Source of the DNA: Clusia tigrina
Taxonomy: Eukaryota > Arthropoda > Insecta > Diptera > Clusiidae
Direction: 5' to 3'
Assembly: GCA_920105625.2 (NCBI GenBank)
Contig: OV050030.1
Coordinates: 89,313,652 to 89,377,651, forward strand
Length of the DNA: 64,000 nucleotides
The position numbers and the translations under genes are program-made. The notes under the pieces were generated by a model, which made no database searches, was not told the origin of the DNA, and saw only the letters and a list, made by a program, of their open reading frames with translations. Below are positions 48,496 through 58,333 of the stretch, one piece after another (position 1 is the first letter of the stretch; each line of letters starts with the position of its first letter).

Positions 48496-51149
48496 TTAAG
48501 GTGTCGATGTTAGTTGTGCTGGTGATTTCGTACGTTTTAGGCGACTTGGAACCCTATTACATGCTAGTATTCTAGCTAGATGATTGGGATGCTTTTTGAT
48601 TTTTTGTGCATATTTTAAGTTGGCGTCGAAGATTTCCTTTTTTACGAGCGGAATGTTCAGATCGTTGTGAATGTTGGCATTCTTTATGAACCAAGGTGCG
48701 CCAGTTATGGTTCTTAGAATTTTGGACTGTGCTCTTTGTATCAATTCTATATTAGAGTTGCTTCCGCCGCCCCACAACGTGCTACCGTAAGTCCAAATTT
48801 TTTTATAATGGCTTTGTACAGGAGTGTTTTGTATTCTAGGCTCAACCTGGAATTTTTGTGCATGAGCCAGTGTAGGCTATTTGCTTTCAAAGTCATTTGT
48901 TTTTTTTTTTGGCTTCGATGCGGCGCTTCCATGTCAAACGTGAGTCAAGATGAATTCCTAGGTACTTCACCTCCTTTGCTTGAGGAATAGGAACGTTGTT
49001 GAGTTTTATCGCTGGACATAAACCTTTTTTTATAGTAAAGGTAATATGCGTACTTTTCGATTCATTTACGTTTATTCGCCAGTCAGCCAACCAATTTGTT
49101 ACTAGGACCAGATGATCTTCTAAGTCACGGGATGCGATTTTGGAATTCGGATGAATGCTAAGAATAGCTAAGTATTATTAAGTATTTATTGGTAGGCAGA
49201 TCTGAGGTAAATAATAGATACAACACCGGACCTAGCACGCTTCCTTGTGGTACGCCAGCTTTAATGTCATAGCTTTTACAGTAAGCATTATTGTACCTTA
49301 CCTTGAACTTTCTGCCCCTCAGATACGATTCTAATATGTTGTGTACGTTTGTGGGCAACAGTTTTTTTATTTTGTAAATAAGCCCCTCGTGCCAGACCTT
49401 GTCAAATGCCTGCGCCACATCTAAAAAGACGGCTGAACAATATTGCTTTTTGTCGAATGCGTTTTTTATCTCGTTCACTATTCGATGAACCTGCTCTATT
49501 GTACTATGGTGTTCGCGGAAGCCAAATTGGTGAGTGGGAATAGTGCGTTTTCGTTTATATGCGGCATTACTTTTGCAAGAAAAAGTCTTTCTAAGAGTTT
49601 TGATATGATAGGCAGGAGGCTAATCGGTCTATATGATGACGATTGGGAGAGGTCTTTTCCTGGTTTCGGGATCATTGAGATTACTGAAACTTTCCAGGCA
49701 TTAGGAAAGTATCCTAAGCGCAACAAGCCATTAAATAGTGAAGTAAATAAGATGATGGCCATTTGGGGCAACTCATTTGATCATTTTTCCAGTAATAAGG
49801 TCGTGTCCTGGGGCTTTGTTAAGAGCAAGGTTACTAATCTAATATTACTTACTTCTTTTGTATTTAATTTAATAGTCGAGCATGTTGTATCTGGCGTGGG
49901 GATTAATATTAGGTTATTAGTATTGCGAGGTGAGTTGAGGGTAAAAACATATCTTAAGTGTTCTGCGAAAACAGCAGACTTTTCATCATTGCTTCTTGCC
50001 CAGTTTCCGTTTTTTATACGAATCGGTGGAATTCCGCGTGTAGGTGGTTTCATTTCTCTGACAGCTTTCCACAGAGAGTAGTTGGTGACGTCAGTCGGAG
50101 AAAGGTTTTGGATATATTGGTCCAGACAACGATCTGATTCTAGACGCAAGGCTTTTCTCAAGTTTTCACTGGCAATAGATAACTTCCGTTTTAGGAAAGG
50201 GGACCTGGATTTTTGCCATTCACGCCGCGTCCTCCTTTTTTCAGTAAGGAGAATATCGATATGGGTTGAGGTTTATGGGCGCCGGATGCTGTTGCAGTTG
50301 TCACGCTTGTGCGCAGAGTGGAGCACAGCTAATCTTAGGGTCGAGGTAAATTGTTCCAGAAATGTTTCAATGTCCTCATTAGTTTTGAGACGTGGGTTTG
50401 GGCTGAGATGACTACTGATGTATTTTCTGTATTTCAGCCAGTTAGTTTTAATGAGTGTGAAATCGTAGGTAGGGCGGAACTTTTTCTTCAGATGTATTAT
50501 AATAGGAGAGTGATCTGAAGAGATGTCGTTAAGGTGTTCTACTTTGAGTTGCTCTCGTTTTAGGTTTCTATCAACTACAAAAACAATAAGGTCAGGTATC
50601 TTACGTGGGTCTGTCGGCCAGTACGATGGTTGTCCTGAAGAGATAATATCAATATTTTGTGTCAGAAAGCATGAAGTTATATAATCGTTTTCCTTTTGGT
50701 GTTGTTAGCCGTGAGCGCCAGTAAGTGTGCTTGGCATTGTAGTCGCCAGCAGCTAGAAAGCTTGTTCCAAGTGTGGAGAAGAAATCTAAGAACTGGTTAC
50801 TTGTTATTTTAAATCTAGGTGGGCAGTACACAGCGGATATTTTCAAGTTATGCTCCCATCCGTCCAGACAAATTGATGTTGCTTGTAGGTACTCCTTGTT
50901 GTATTCTTCCATAGCGAAGTGTTTTATTCTTTGTTTGATTAGGATTCCAGTGCCACCATGCGCTTTACCAGCGAGATGCTTTGTATCATAGAATTTATAT
51001 CCCGGTATGTAAAAATTGTGTTTTTCGGTTAGATTGGTTTCGGATATAAGAAGTATGTCGATTTCATTAGTGAGTAAAAATTTGTTGATTTCTAACTTGT
51101 GCTGGCTTACACCGTTTGCATTCCATTGACAAATCTTAAGTACGTTCAT
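48496..51149 (-). pseudogene. Jockey-like ORF2 pseudogene: APE endonuclease and reverse transcriptase
   Basis: ORF2 starts at the ATG at 51147-51149. Its APE endonuclease has C-Q-W-N-A-N-G, the catalytic-Glu motif S-E-T-N-L and G-D-Y-N-A (51149-50649). After a frame break come P-D-L-I-V and S-D-H-S-P (near 50505-50600). RT segments then follow in several frames: a linker 50161-49781; P-K-P-G-K-D and S-S-Y-R-P-I-S-L-L (49771-49496); F-L-D-V-A-Q-A-F-D and G-V-P-Q-G-S-V-L-G-P (49478-49158). The segment that should hold F-A-D-D is deleted near 49165-49180. The thumb and C-terminal parts continue at 49090-48893, 48932-48747 and 48777-48496, with frameshifts. The product cannot be active. Confidence 0.88.
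51146..51149 (-). promoter_or_regulatory. ATGA stop/start overlap between ORF1 and ORF2
   Basis: On the minus strand the ORF1 stop TGA overlaps the ORF2 ATG as ATGA, followed by M-N-V-L-K-I-C-Q-W-N-A-N-G, the expected start of the endonuclease. In other non-LTR elements such overlaps allow termination-reinitiation. Here it is a relic, and coupling is an inference. Confidence 0.6.
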
Positions 51150-52908
51150 TTCGGAGATAGCAGAAGCTGCATGAGCTGGTTTTGGTTTCTCATCATTTCT
51201 TGAATCATTGTTGGTGTGGAGGTCAAGAACTGCGTCATACATTGTGTGACCGTTGTTATCATTCCTTCAAAATTGTGCAGATTTGTACCAGTCCCGGACT
51301 GCGGATCCTTCCCTAACTTAAGTACCCCTGCATACGTAGTTCCTGTGTCGGGGTATGGGATTGACTTCTGTAGTTGTGCAATGGGCGGTATATTTGGACT
51401 AGGTTGAGTGCGCTTATTCTTTAACTGAGGGTCATTGTTCTTAATTTCCTGGTAAACAGGGCAACCTCTGTAGTTGGCAGTATGGTTACCACCACAATTA
51501 CTGCACTTTCTAGCAGCTCTATCAGTTTTAGTCTTCGTACATTCTGATGTGGGGTGTAAACCACCACAGGCACTACGAAGAGTGCAGTAGAACCTTGTGT
51601 GCCCAAATTCTTGACAATTAGAATTTCGTTTATGAGGCTCCACCACTGTAATTCTACGATGCATAAGATAGCGGAGATTATAAATACCATGCGCATCTCC
51701 TTTTTTAAGATTTTGGGTTTCAGCCTCCAATTCTACGCGAAAGAATGGCTGAGGGATTCTGTTGCGATTTTTTTATATTTATAATAGAGCGTGCAGCGAA
51801 CCCTGCTTCATGTAGTGCTTCTTTGACTTCAGCAGGGGGAATATCCGATTCAAGTCCCTTTATGACAATGGTAAGGCCTTTGCTAATTTTAAGCTGATAG
51901 GTGTAGTAGCTTTTTTTATCAGTGTCGAAGCTTTTTATAACCACTCTGTAATTGCTCTCACTATGTAGTTGGATTTTTGTTTCCTGGATATTTCCTATGA
52001 CAAGAGGGGTGACATGGAAATTTTTAGACCAATGAGCTCGGTAAACTTTGCAACTAATTTACTGGAGTTACGTTCTCGTAGGTAAATGGGTGGTTTAAAT
52101 ACAATATTAGGTTTGGGTGCGTCTACCTCCTCAGCACTTTGAAGTAGTGCGAAGCGATTATTACTAGAGAGTAGGCTCTCGCTAGTTTTGCTGATTTTTG
52201 CTATGTTAGTTTTGATGCCACTCGATTTTGGGCTTCGCTTGCGCTTGTTTATAAGGATATACCTATCTAAACCAGTTTGTGATGCTCCACTTTTCCCTGC
52301 TGGGTTGCTTGACAAATTTTTGGTTGAGTGGTTTGCATTGATGGTTGGTGTGAGTACATTTTCAGTGCGCTCAGCCACTGTTGGCGAATTTGTTCTAGCA
52401 CGATCGGACGAGTGAGAGAGAGACGTGGGTGGAACCTGTTTGCACTCTTTAGTTATGGACGCCGTTGGGCTGGGTGTTGAACATTGAGCGCTCCAAGAGG
52501 GCGCATGCGCAGAGAGTGCCAGAGACACTTTTGGAATTGGTTTAGGTTTGAGTGCGAACTGTGTGTACTTGCACTTGCATTGTTAAGTGCAGTCGCAATT
52601 GAACGCTGTGGAGTTGCAGTCGCATGAGGGCCGCTGCCCGGCCGCTCGCCGTTGTGGGACATGCTACCTCCGCTCGCTTGTCTCACATTCGTCGTCAAAC
52701 CGCTATCGACAGTCATGCCGAGAACATCCGACCTTGCATTGGGGAGAGAAGGTAACATACTGTACTCACTCAGTTGCGCGATTACCGGACGCTGCTGGGA
52801 AAGCGACTGCGGTATATCAGGTGTTGGTGCAAGTGCAGGCACACTTTGAGAGCGCATGCGTTGAACAGGAGAGCGCACTGGGTGAGTGGAAGAGCGCAAT
52901 ACACTCAT
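51146..52908 (-). pseudogene. Jockey-like ORF1 (gag-like) pseudogene
   Basis: Nucleic-acid-binding ORF1 protein of the element, in several frames: a Ser/Pro/Gln-rich N-terminus (52908-52453), a basic region and an F-A-L-L motif (52528-51995), an RRM-like/pre-zinc-knuckle segment (51944-51720), and a C-terminal segment with zinc knuckles (51730-51146). Visible knuckles are CX4HX4C (C-Q-E-F-G-H, first Cys replaced by Asn), C-G-G-L-H-P-T-S-E-C and the full CX2CX4HX4C-like C-S-N-C-G-G-N-H. Frame changes near 52500, 51970 and 51730 make it a pseudogene. Its stop overlaps the ORF2 start. Confidence 0.85.
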
Positions 52909-53165
52909 CCACTGACCGCTATAGTTCCGCTTCTTTATTAGAAATTAACACAAATTCAAATTTTAAGTTTAAAAACTGATATTTGATATTTCGCACAAAC
53001 TCCTTTTGCCAATTTCACTCACTGACTTTTATTATACGTCTATTTCGCTGGGCTTAAAACTCGAAACAATAAATTATTTCACTTTAAATCACCATATAAT
53101 TGAGAAGCAACCGAAAAACGCATCCGAACTCTCTTGCTTTCGTAGAAGCATATCATACTGACTGT
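52909..53165 (-). other. Probable 5' leader of the Jockey-like element
   Basis: AT-rich sequence upstream of ORF1 with no ORF. Jockey-group elements carry an internal promoter at the 5' end, but I see no decisive motif. The outer boundary is a guess. Confidence 0.4.
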
Positions 53166-53953
53166 TTATGGTTGCCCATACAAAAGCTGCGTGCAACAGC
53201 GCAATCGCGCCTGTAGGTTGCAACTTCTTTGACCAGCGGTACGGCGCCTTCAGGGTCGCAGAAGTATCTACTTATAATACGCTATTATACTTTTACTCGC
53301 CATTGTCCCGTTTAGTGACATCTCTTCTGTTGCAGGATGCTTCCGCTGCTTCAGCGTTCCATGCCCTGGGTTTTCTTCCAAATTTGTTGCAGGAGGCTCT
53401 GCCTGCTTCAAGGTTCCTTGCCCTATGATTCCTCCAGTAGGTCCTTATGGCCGGCTGCTTTATGCTGGCAGTCTTGCTGTCACAAATACCGGCTGCGCCA
53501 AAATGTTGAGGTCCGTGTTTGTCGTCGTTAGTGGTGAGCGCCCTTTTGCTGCCGGTAATAGGCGCGGCGTGGACAAGTACCTCGTGGTTCCAAATTAAAG
53601 CAAAGAGCGTGTTGTTCTCTTTTTAAATATCTGACAAAACAAGCCCTTTATTCTTAAAATTATAAGTCATATACTATTTACAATGAGCACTTACAGTATA
53701 AGTACTGACCTTTCTGCTGTTCCAGTTACGCATCTGTTGATTGGTGTCAATTGGTCAAGCCAACTGACCTTACTGGATATAAAAATGTCGATGGTGCATT
53801 CTAGATTTCAATACCCTTCGTCAACTTGCTTGTGGAACTGTGACACCCTAAAAGTTTACATAATGAATGAAAGGATAATCAACGCACCCTAAAAATATGT
53901 GTGTGAATATAACTCAAATGTTAACTATACCAAATCTGTAGTGTCTATTAGGA
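53166..53953. other. Unassigned region with a ~42-bp imperfect direct repeat
   Basis: No gene recognised. Two related segments follow one another: 53331-53372 (gttgcaggatgcttccgctgc...) and 53387-53428 (gttgcaggaggctctgcctgc...), each ending in (c/t)atgccctg or ttgccctatg. Further on, gccggtaataggcgcggcg and an AT-rich stretch may be a fragment of an LTR or another element. The evidence is not enough to name it. Confidence 0.35.
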
Positions 53954-54315
53954 GTGGGCGCTGTGGGTCAAGTGGGTAGCTTGATTCTGACTCTCAACAA
54001 TGGGTCCAGGGGTTTTTTACTGCTAATGGCTCACCTTAGCTATAGTACCGATTTTGTCCTCGGAATTAGCACTTCTTTTCTGCAACGTCTTCTTCTTCTT
54101 AGATGTTGCCGCTGTCTCTTCGTCCTCTCTCATTGTCTCTTAGGAGTACCGCCTTCCAGTCGCTTAAGGAGCGGCGATGTTTGGGAGCTTTTGGTGGTTC
54201 GGCCTACCATCAGTAGCTTCCCTTTCTCCTGCTCCCCGAGTACCCGTTTGTACATCTCCTCAAATGTGCTGAAGAGATCTCTCATAGGCTGGTGAGTTCC
54301 GCTCGTTTGCACCAT
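53954..54315 (-). pseudogene. Possible ORF1 fragment of an R1/LOA/I-type element
   Basis: A minus-strand open segment (54130-54315) is followed in another frame by a strongly charged Glu/Lys-rich stretch starting at an ATG near 54133 and ending in a stop near 54025. Charged, low-complexity N-termini of this kind are seen in ORF1 proteins of R1/LOA/I-group retrotransposons, such as the one at 58.3-59.8 kb. I see no zinc knuckle or conserved motif, so the assignment is tentative. Confidence 0.25.
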
Positions 54316-55236
54316 AGGAAGTGTTCGAACTAACTTCGAGACTCTATTAAATGGATATCCTCAGGATATCGTCCACGCCTGGTTGGTGCTGTCACTCCTA
54401 ACTGCTTCATCAGTCTTTGCAGTCTCCCTATGTGTATAGGGAGAATCCATGACTGCTTAGAGCAGGTATAGTAGTTAGATATTAATAAATTTACTAAAAA
54501 TAAATATTGCTCTAGATTTTTTTTTTGGTTTTTTTTTTTGGTATTTCTTATATTAGCTTACTTATTTGTTTATAATGAATTTAATTATTATTATTATTAT
54601 TACTATTATACAATAATTTTTTTTTCCTAATATGACTATTATTTGTATTATTTAAATAAACTAGTTCTAGTTCTGGAACCTATAGTTATGTAGTTTATTT
54701 TATATTTGGGGGAAAATTTACAAAAAAGTAAGAAATCAAAAAAGCACTACTTATCTTTGGTCCAAGGGTGTTGGCAACACTTGTTTTTTTAAAATAAAAA
54801 ATTGATAATCTCTCTCTGCTTAGCTGAGCGCACTGCACACCTACATACTAAGTGCACACTTTCCACCGCTCTCTCAATTTTCGGATAAACCAATTGAGAG
54901 GCGGGGACTTGCAAAAACTGCCTAACGACACGAAGGCAAATCTATGAAGTTTAAATAACTAAACTTATGTTAGCCTAGGCACAAAAATCGCAGTATCCGC
55001 AGTGTTCCGCCTTCCTAAGCTTCGCCGTTCAGGGGTCTGGTACTTTCAGACCAAGCCATTGCTCAGCTGGGCACTATGCAGGCAGATATCGCTGTAGTCT
55101 TCACTCTGCCGTGCAGATAAACCGAAGCAGTGACAAAACTGCCACAACTCACTGGCAGAAACACCAAATTATACACCTTTTTTCAACGATCGGGTCAATT
55201 TTTAATTCACTGAATCGGGGTACGCTTTTTGGCTAC

Positions 55237-55239
<3 letters not shown>
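54316..55239. other. Unassigned region upstream of the PWP2-like exon
   Basis: No coding segment recognised. It holds T-rich runs (54510-54540), ATT repeats (54588-54605) and a short inverted repeat ctctcaatt/aattgagag (54871-54900). If the PWP2-like exon is functional this is intron. Further PWP2 exons were looked for and not found. Confidence 0.4.
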
Positions 55240-55274
<35 letters not shown>

Positions 55275-55275
55275 G

Positions 55276-55310
<35 letters not shown>
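55240..55310. repeat. Compound (CT)n-(GT)n microsatellite
   Basis: A pure CT run (55240-55270) is followed after a short interruption by a GT run (55279-55310), 45 bp before the exon acceptor. Confidence 0.97.
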
Positions 55311-55312
<2 letters not shown>

Positions 55313-55354
55313 TATATGAATTTTTTTAAAATAAATTCAATTACATATTTCAAG

Positions 55355-55694
55355 ATATCGGAATTTTCGAACATTCACTTCGCCACGACGTGTCCAATTT
55401 TCCTGTGTATCTATTGATTTTTCGGGAGAATTAGTAGCCGCTGGAGGTCAGGATGTATTCGAAATATATTTGTGGTCTATAAAATTAGGAAAGTTAATCG
55501 AAGTTATTGCTAGTCATGAAGGCCCTGTTGCTACACTTACTTTTTCACCGGTTGCTACTTCGTCGACACTAATATCCGGTTCGTGGGATAAAACCATAAA
55601 AATATGGAATTGCTTGGAAAAAAATTGTGAGCATGAAACAATTGATTTACTTTCCGAAGTGATCTGCGCAGCGTTTAATCCTAATGGCGAACAG
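55355..55694 (+). CDS. PWP2: Single exon of a PWP2-like WD40 protein (U3 snoRNP / UTP-B)
   Basis: A 340-nt exon with open frame is bounded by a 3' splice site (atttcaag at 55354) and a 5' splice site (CAG followed by gtaaat at 55695). The translated segment starts Y-R-N-F-R-T-F-T-S-P and runs through Q-F-S-C, D-F-S-G-E-L-V-A-A-G, F-E-I-Y-L-W-S, H-E-G-P-V-A-T-L-T-F and the WD-type blade S-G-S-W-D-K-T-I-K-I-W. From memory of the family this matches the central WD40 blades of PWP2 (periodic tryptophan protein 2), a UTP-B subunit of the small-subunit processome that assembles with U3 snoRNA in the nucleolus for 18S rRNA processing. The frame has no lesion. Flanking exons are not in the window, so it is either part of a gene with large repeat-filled introns or an isolated relic. 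Codon 1 is split (phase 2 start). Confidence 0.8.
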
Positions 55695-55740
55695 GTAAAT
55701 AATTAATATAATTTATAAAATAATTTTCAAAATTATATTA

Positions 55741-56146
55741 TTTCTCAGCGAATTTATTTTCAAGACAAGTTGCACACAGTAGTTGCAATTATGTATGTGT
55801 TGTTATGTCACCGTCAATTTTCAGAAGGAGAATTATTGAAACATTTTGCCAAATCTTATAGCTTTTTCGGACACGCCACTTGTCCTCATCAGAACCTGTG
55901 CCTTCAGCTATTGTAATCTGTCCATCCAGACAGCTACGCTAACTGCAGGTGAGACTCTCTGATAAAATTCTGTCCATGTGCTGTCTCATTCCGCCGCAAT
56001 CCAAACTACTGTGTCTCATTATTATTCGTTCCGTTAGGTCTCTCTATTTTTATTAGATTTCAGTGGTGTCCTAGTACATTACTTTAGTACATACAGAATT
56101 GTAACTACTGTGTGCAACTTGTCTTGTCAATACATTCTCTGGGAAA
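55741..56146. mobile_element. MITE-like element with ~50-bp terminal inverted repeats
   Basis: The left arm 55741-55790 and the reverse complement of the right arm 56097-56146 agree at about 44 of 50 positions. The perfect core is caagacaagttgcacacagtagtt (55761-55784; right arm 56103-56126). There is no coding sequence between. Termini and target duplication could not be fixed. It lies just downstream of the PWP2-like exon, in the presumed intron. Confidence 0.7.
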
Positions 56147-56364
56147 TAATTTTAATTTTCAATTTAACTGATGACTACTGACTTACTCACATAAAACTAT
56201 TTTCTTTAAATATAAGTTTCTACAAATTGTTACATATTCACAATTTGTTTCTTTTAATTTTATTATTAAAACTTCTTTATTGTAAGCAGTTTTCAGTACA
56301 CTGTTGAGGTACGCACTATTAAAAATGCAAAAAGGGTTTATTAAGTGGGGTTGCAGCTCTCTTG
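56147..56364. other. AT-rich spacer
   Basis: No gene or repeat recognised. It leads into the first TA microsatellite. Confidence 0.4.
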
Positions 56365-56371
56365 TAATAAT

Positions 56372-56445
<74 letters not shown>

Positions 56446-56464
56446 ATTATATTATTAATATAAT

Positions 56465-56530
<66 letters not shown>

Positions 56531-56534
56531 AAAA

Positions 56535-56574
<40 letters not shown>

Positions 56575-56588
56575 ATTATTATTATTAT
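56365..56588. repeat. Long TA microsatellite with TAA/ATT flanks (first copy)
   Basis: (TAA)n at the left passes into about 60 bp of TA, a short imperfect AT segment, another TA tract with an A-run, and (ATT)n up to cgctctg at 56589. Peptides read from it are low-complexity artefacts. Confidence 0.95.
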
Positions 56589-56758
56589 CGCTCTGTTTGA
56601 AAGTTGAATAAATTTCAAAATAAAAAATGTTAATTACTGCAGGACGTTCCATTGGCACTTTTGTTCAGCATTGATTAATATCATCAGTGACGTTGGCGTG
56701 ATAAGTGGCGCATAAAGTTATAAACATATAAAATAAAATTACCACTAAGGAGAAAAGC
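56435..56758. repeat. Duplicated block, copy A
   Basis: From the imperfect AT segment through accactaaggagaaaagc this block recurs at 57541-57950. In the ~165-bp non-TA part (from cgctctg, 56589) I count about three differences. The minus-strand end is an unbroken (TAA)n run followed by TA, which resembles the 3' tail of an I-type non-LTR element, but no coding sequence supports this. Confidence 0.8.
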
Positions 56759-57455
56759 CAATATTAAGCCAATATTAATAAACCATGTAACTAAACGGTC
56801 GTGTAACTAAACAGAAATTAATATCGCCCTTTTATTCTGTTTTCATATTAAAATCAACCAAACGGTTATGTACCCAAACGGACGTGTAATCACACGTCCT
56901 CCACCCTTGTGACATTTATCGTTGTTTAAAACCAAATAACTAATATTACAAAACCCGCGAAAGAGACGCTAAGCGAAAGTGCAATTTTCAGGAAAGTGTC
57001 TAGTTCTGTTTAGATAATCTAAATACTTATAATAACTAATTTGAAATTTATTAAAAGTGTTAAATAAACAATCAAACAAACAAAGGAACAGTTATATACA
57101 TATATGAGTTAAAAGTTGAAAGAGGCAACAAATAAAATAATCCCGGTTGTGTGTGGGGTTGCCACAGTGGACTCTGGCCATAATAAGTGATTAGAGTTAC
57201 CACACCAAAATTTTGTTTTTCGTGATATTTTACATATGTACATGCATAGATAAGATTAAAATATAGCACAATAATAAATAAAATTTTAAAAAACTAATAA
57301 ACAAAGTATTGTCGGTAATCGCCATGAGTCTGCAGCGCTCTCCCCCGTGGGAGAGAACGAGATCTATGAGCGAGTCACTCCACTCTTCGTGGAGTGCACA
57401 TGGCAAACCCCCAATAATGTCCTGCTCCAGTATAGCAGTGGATTGTGCTACAACT

Positions 57456-57460
<5 letters not shown>
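56759..57460. other. Unassigned spacer between duplicated blocks
   Basis: Mostly AT-rich, with a repeated taactaaacggtcgtg-type motif (56785-56890). At 57310-57460 a GC-richer segment ends in gtgctacaactacaacaa, which may be the tail of an old element. No gene recognised. Confidence 0.4.
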
Positions 57461-57545
<85 letters not shown>

Positions 57546-57570
57546 TATATTATAATATTATTAATATAAT

Positions 57571-57658
<88 letters not shown>

Positions 57659-57672
57659 AAAATATATATAAT

Positions 57673-57766
<94 letters not shown>

Positions 57767-57778
57767 TATTATTATTAT
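57461..57778. repeat. Long TA microsatellite (second copy)
   Basis: TA runs of about 80, 70, 45 and 45 bp are interrupted by short AT segments, ending in (ATT)n before cgctctg at 57779. Confidence 0.95.
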
Positions 57779-57950
57779 CGCTCTGTTTGAAAGTTGAATA
57801 AATTTCAAAATAAAAAATGTTAATTACTGCAGGACGTTCCATTGGCACTTTTGTTCAGCATTGATTAATATCATCAGTGACGTTGGCGTGTTAAGTGGCG
57901 CATGAAGTTATAAACATATAAAATAAAATTACCACTAAGGACAAAAGCTA
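57541..57950. repeat. Duplicated block, copy B
   Basis: Second copy of 56435-56758, same orientation, 1190 bp downstream at the cgctctg landmark. The TA tract inside is longer. Differences include gtgttaag for gtgataag, gcatgaag for gcataaag and aaggacaaa for aaggagaaa. Confidence 0.8.
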
Positions 57951-58014
57951 AATTGGCACTACCACATCAAACAAAAAACGAAACAAATAAAAGAAAAATT
58001 TAGGCAACTACCGG
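57951..58014. other. Short spacer
   Basis: No feature recognised between the duplicated block and the transposon fragment. Confidence 0.4.
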
Positions 58015-58333
58015 GTTCTTCAATAAGAGCGCTACAAAAGTTTCTTTTAAAATAAAACAAAACCGGTTTTAGATATCAATGAAATTCTTTATTCCTGTGA
58101 AAGTACGTTCGATGCCATTATGTATGGAACTCGATTTCTTTTGCATGGCCACCACGGGCACGCTTGCAGAAGTCCAGACGCTGAACCCAATTTTCAACGG
58201 TTTTCAAGCATAAATCGGCCGATATTGCTGCAATTTCACGTTCGATATTCGTACGAAGTTCATCAATCGTCGCTGGCTTGTTGGCATAGACCATAGACTT
58301 GACGTAGCCCCACAGGAAATAATCTAACGGTTT
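58015..58333 (-). pseudogene. Tc1/mariner-type transposase C-terminal fragment with probable element end
   Basis: The minus-strand segment L-D-Y-F-L-W-G-Y-V-K through the stop at 58118 matches the extreme C-terminus of DDE transposases of the Tc1/mariner (IS630) superfamily common in insects. There the D of the P-L-D-(Y/F)-F-L-W motif is near or at the last catalytic position. The catalytic core upstream is absent. Beyond the stop, cttcaataagagcgctac (58019-58036) may belong to the terminal inverted repeat. The fragment is joined in frame to the endonuclease sequence at about 58330. Confidence 0.7.

Larger units (their letters stand above)
48314..53165 (-). mobile_element. Jockey-like non-LTR retrotransposon, near full length, inactive
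   Basis: On the minus strand the order is 5' region, ORF1 (52908-51146), ORF2 (51149-48496), a 3' UTR containing taaataaata motifs, and a terminal A-run (T10 on plus at 48314-48323). Two-ORF layout, gag-like ORF1 with zinc knuckles, APE endonuclease, RT and absence of LTRs fit the Jockey group. The 5' end is uncertain. I place it near cagtcagtatgatatg (about 53163) because sequence upstream of ORF1 looks like a leader up to there. I found no convincing target-site duplication. Confidence 0.8.

Noticed and set aside
49443..50081. 212-residue plus-strand ORF
   Set aside because: Antisense shadow of the Jockey-like RT, whose motifs are clear on the minus strand.
54871..54900. Short inverted repeat ctctcaatt/aattgagag as a terminator or RNA gene
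   Set aside because: A 9-bp stem is too short to support a call in AT-rich eukaryotic DNA.
56464..57848. Tyr/Ile-rich and Tyr/Thr-rich ORFs over the TA tracts
   Set aside because: Translations of TA microsatellites, low complexity only.
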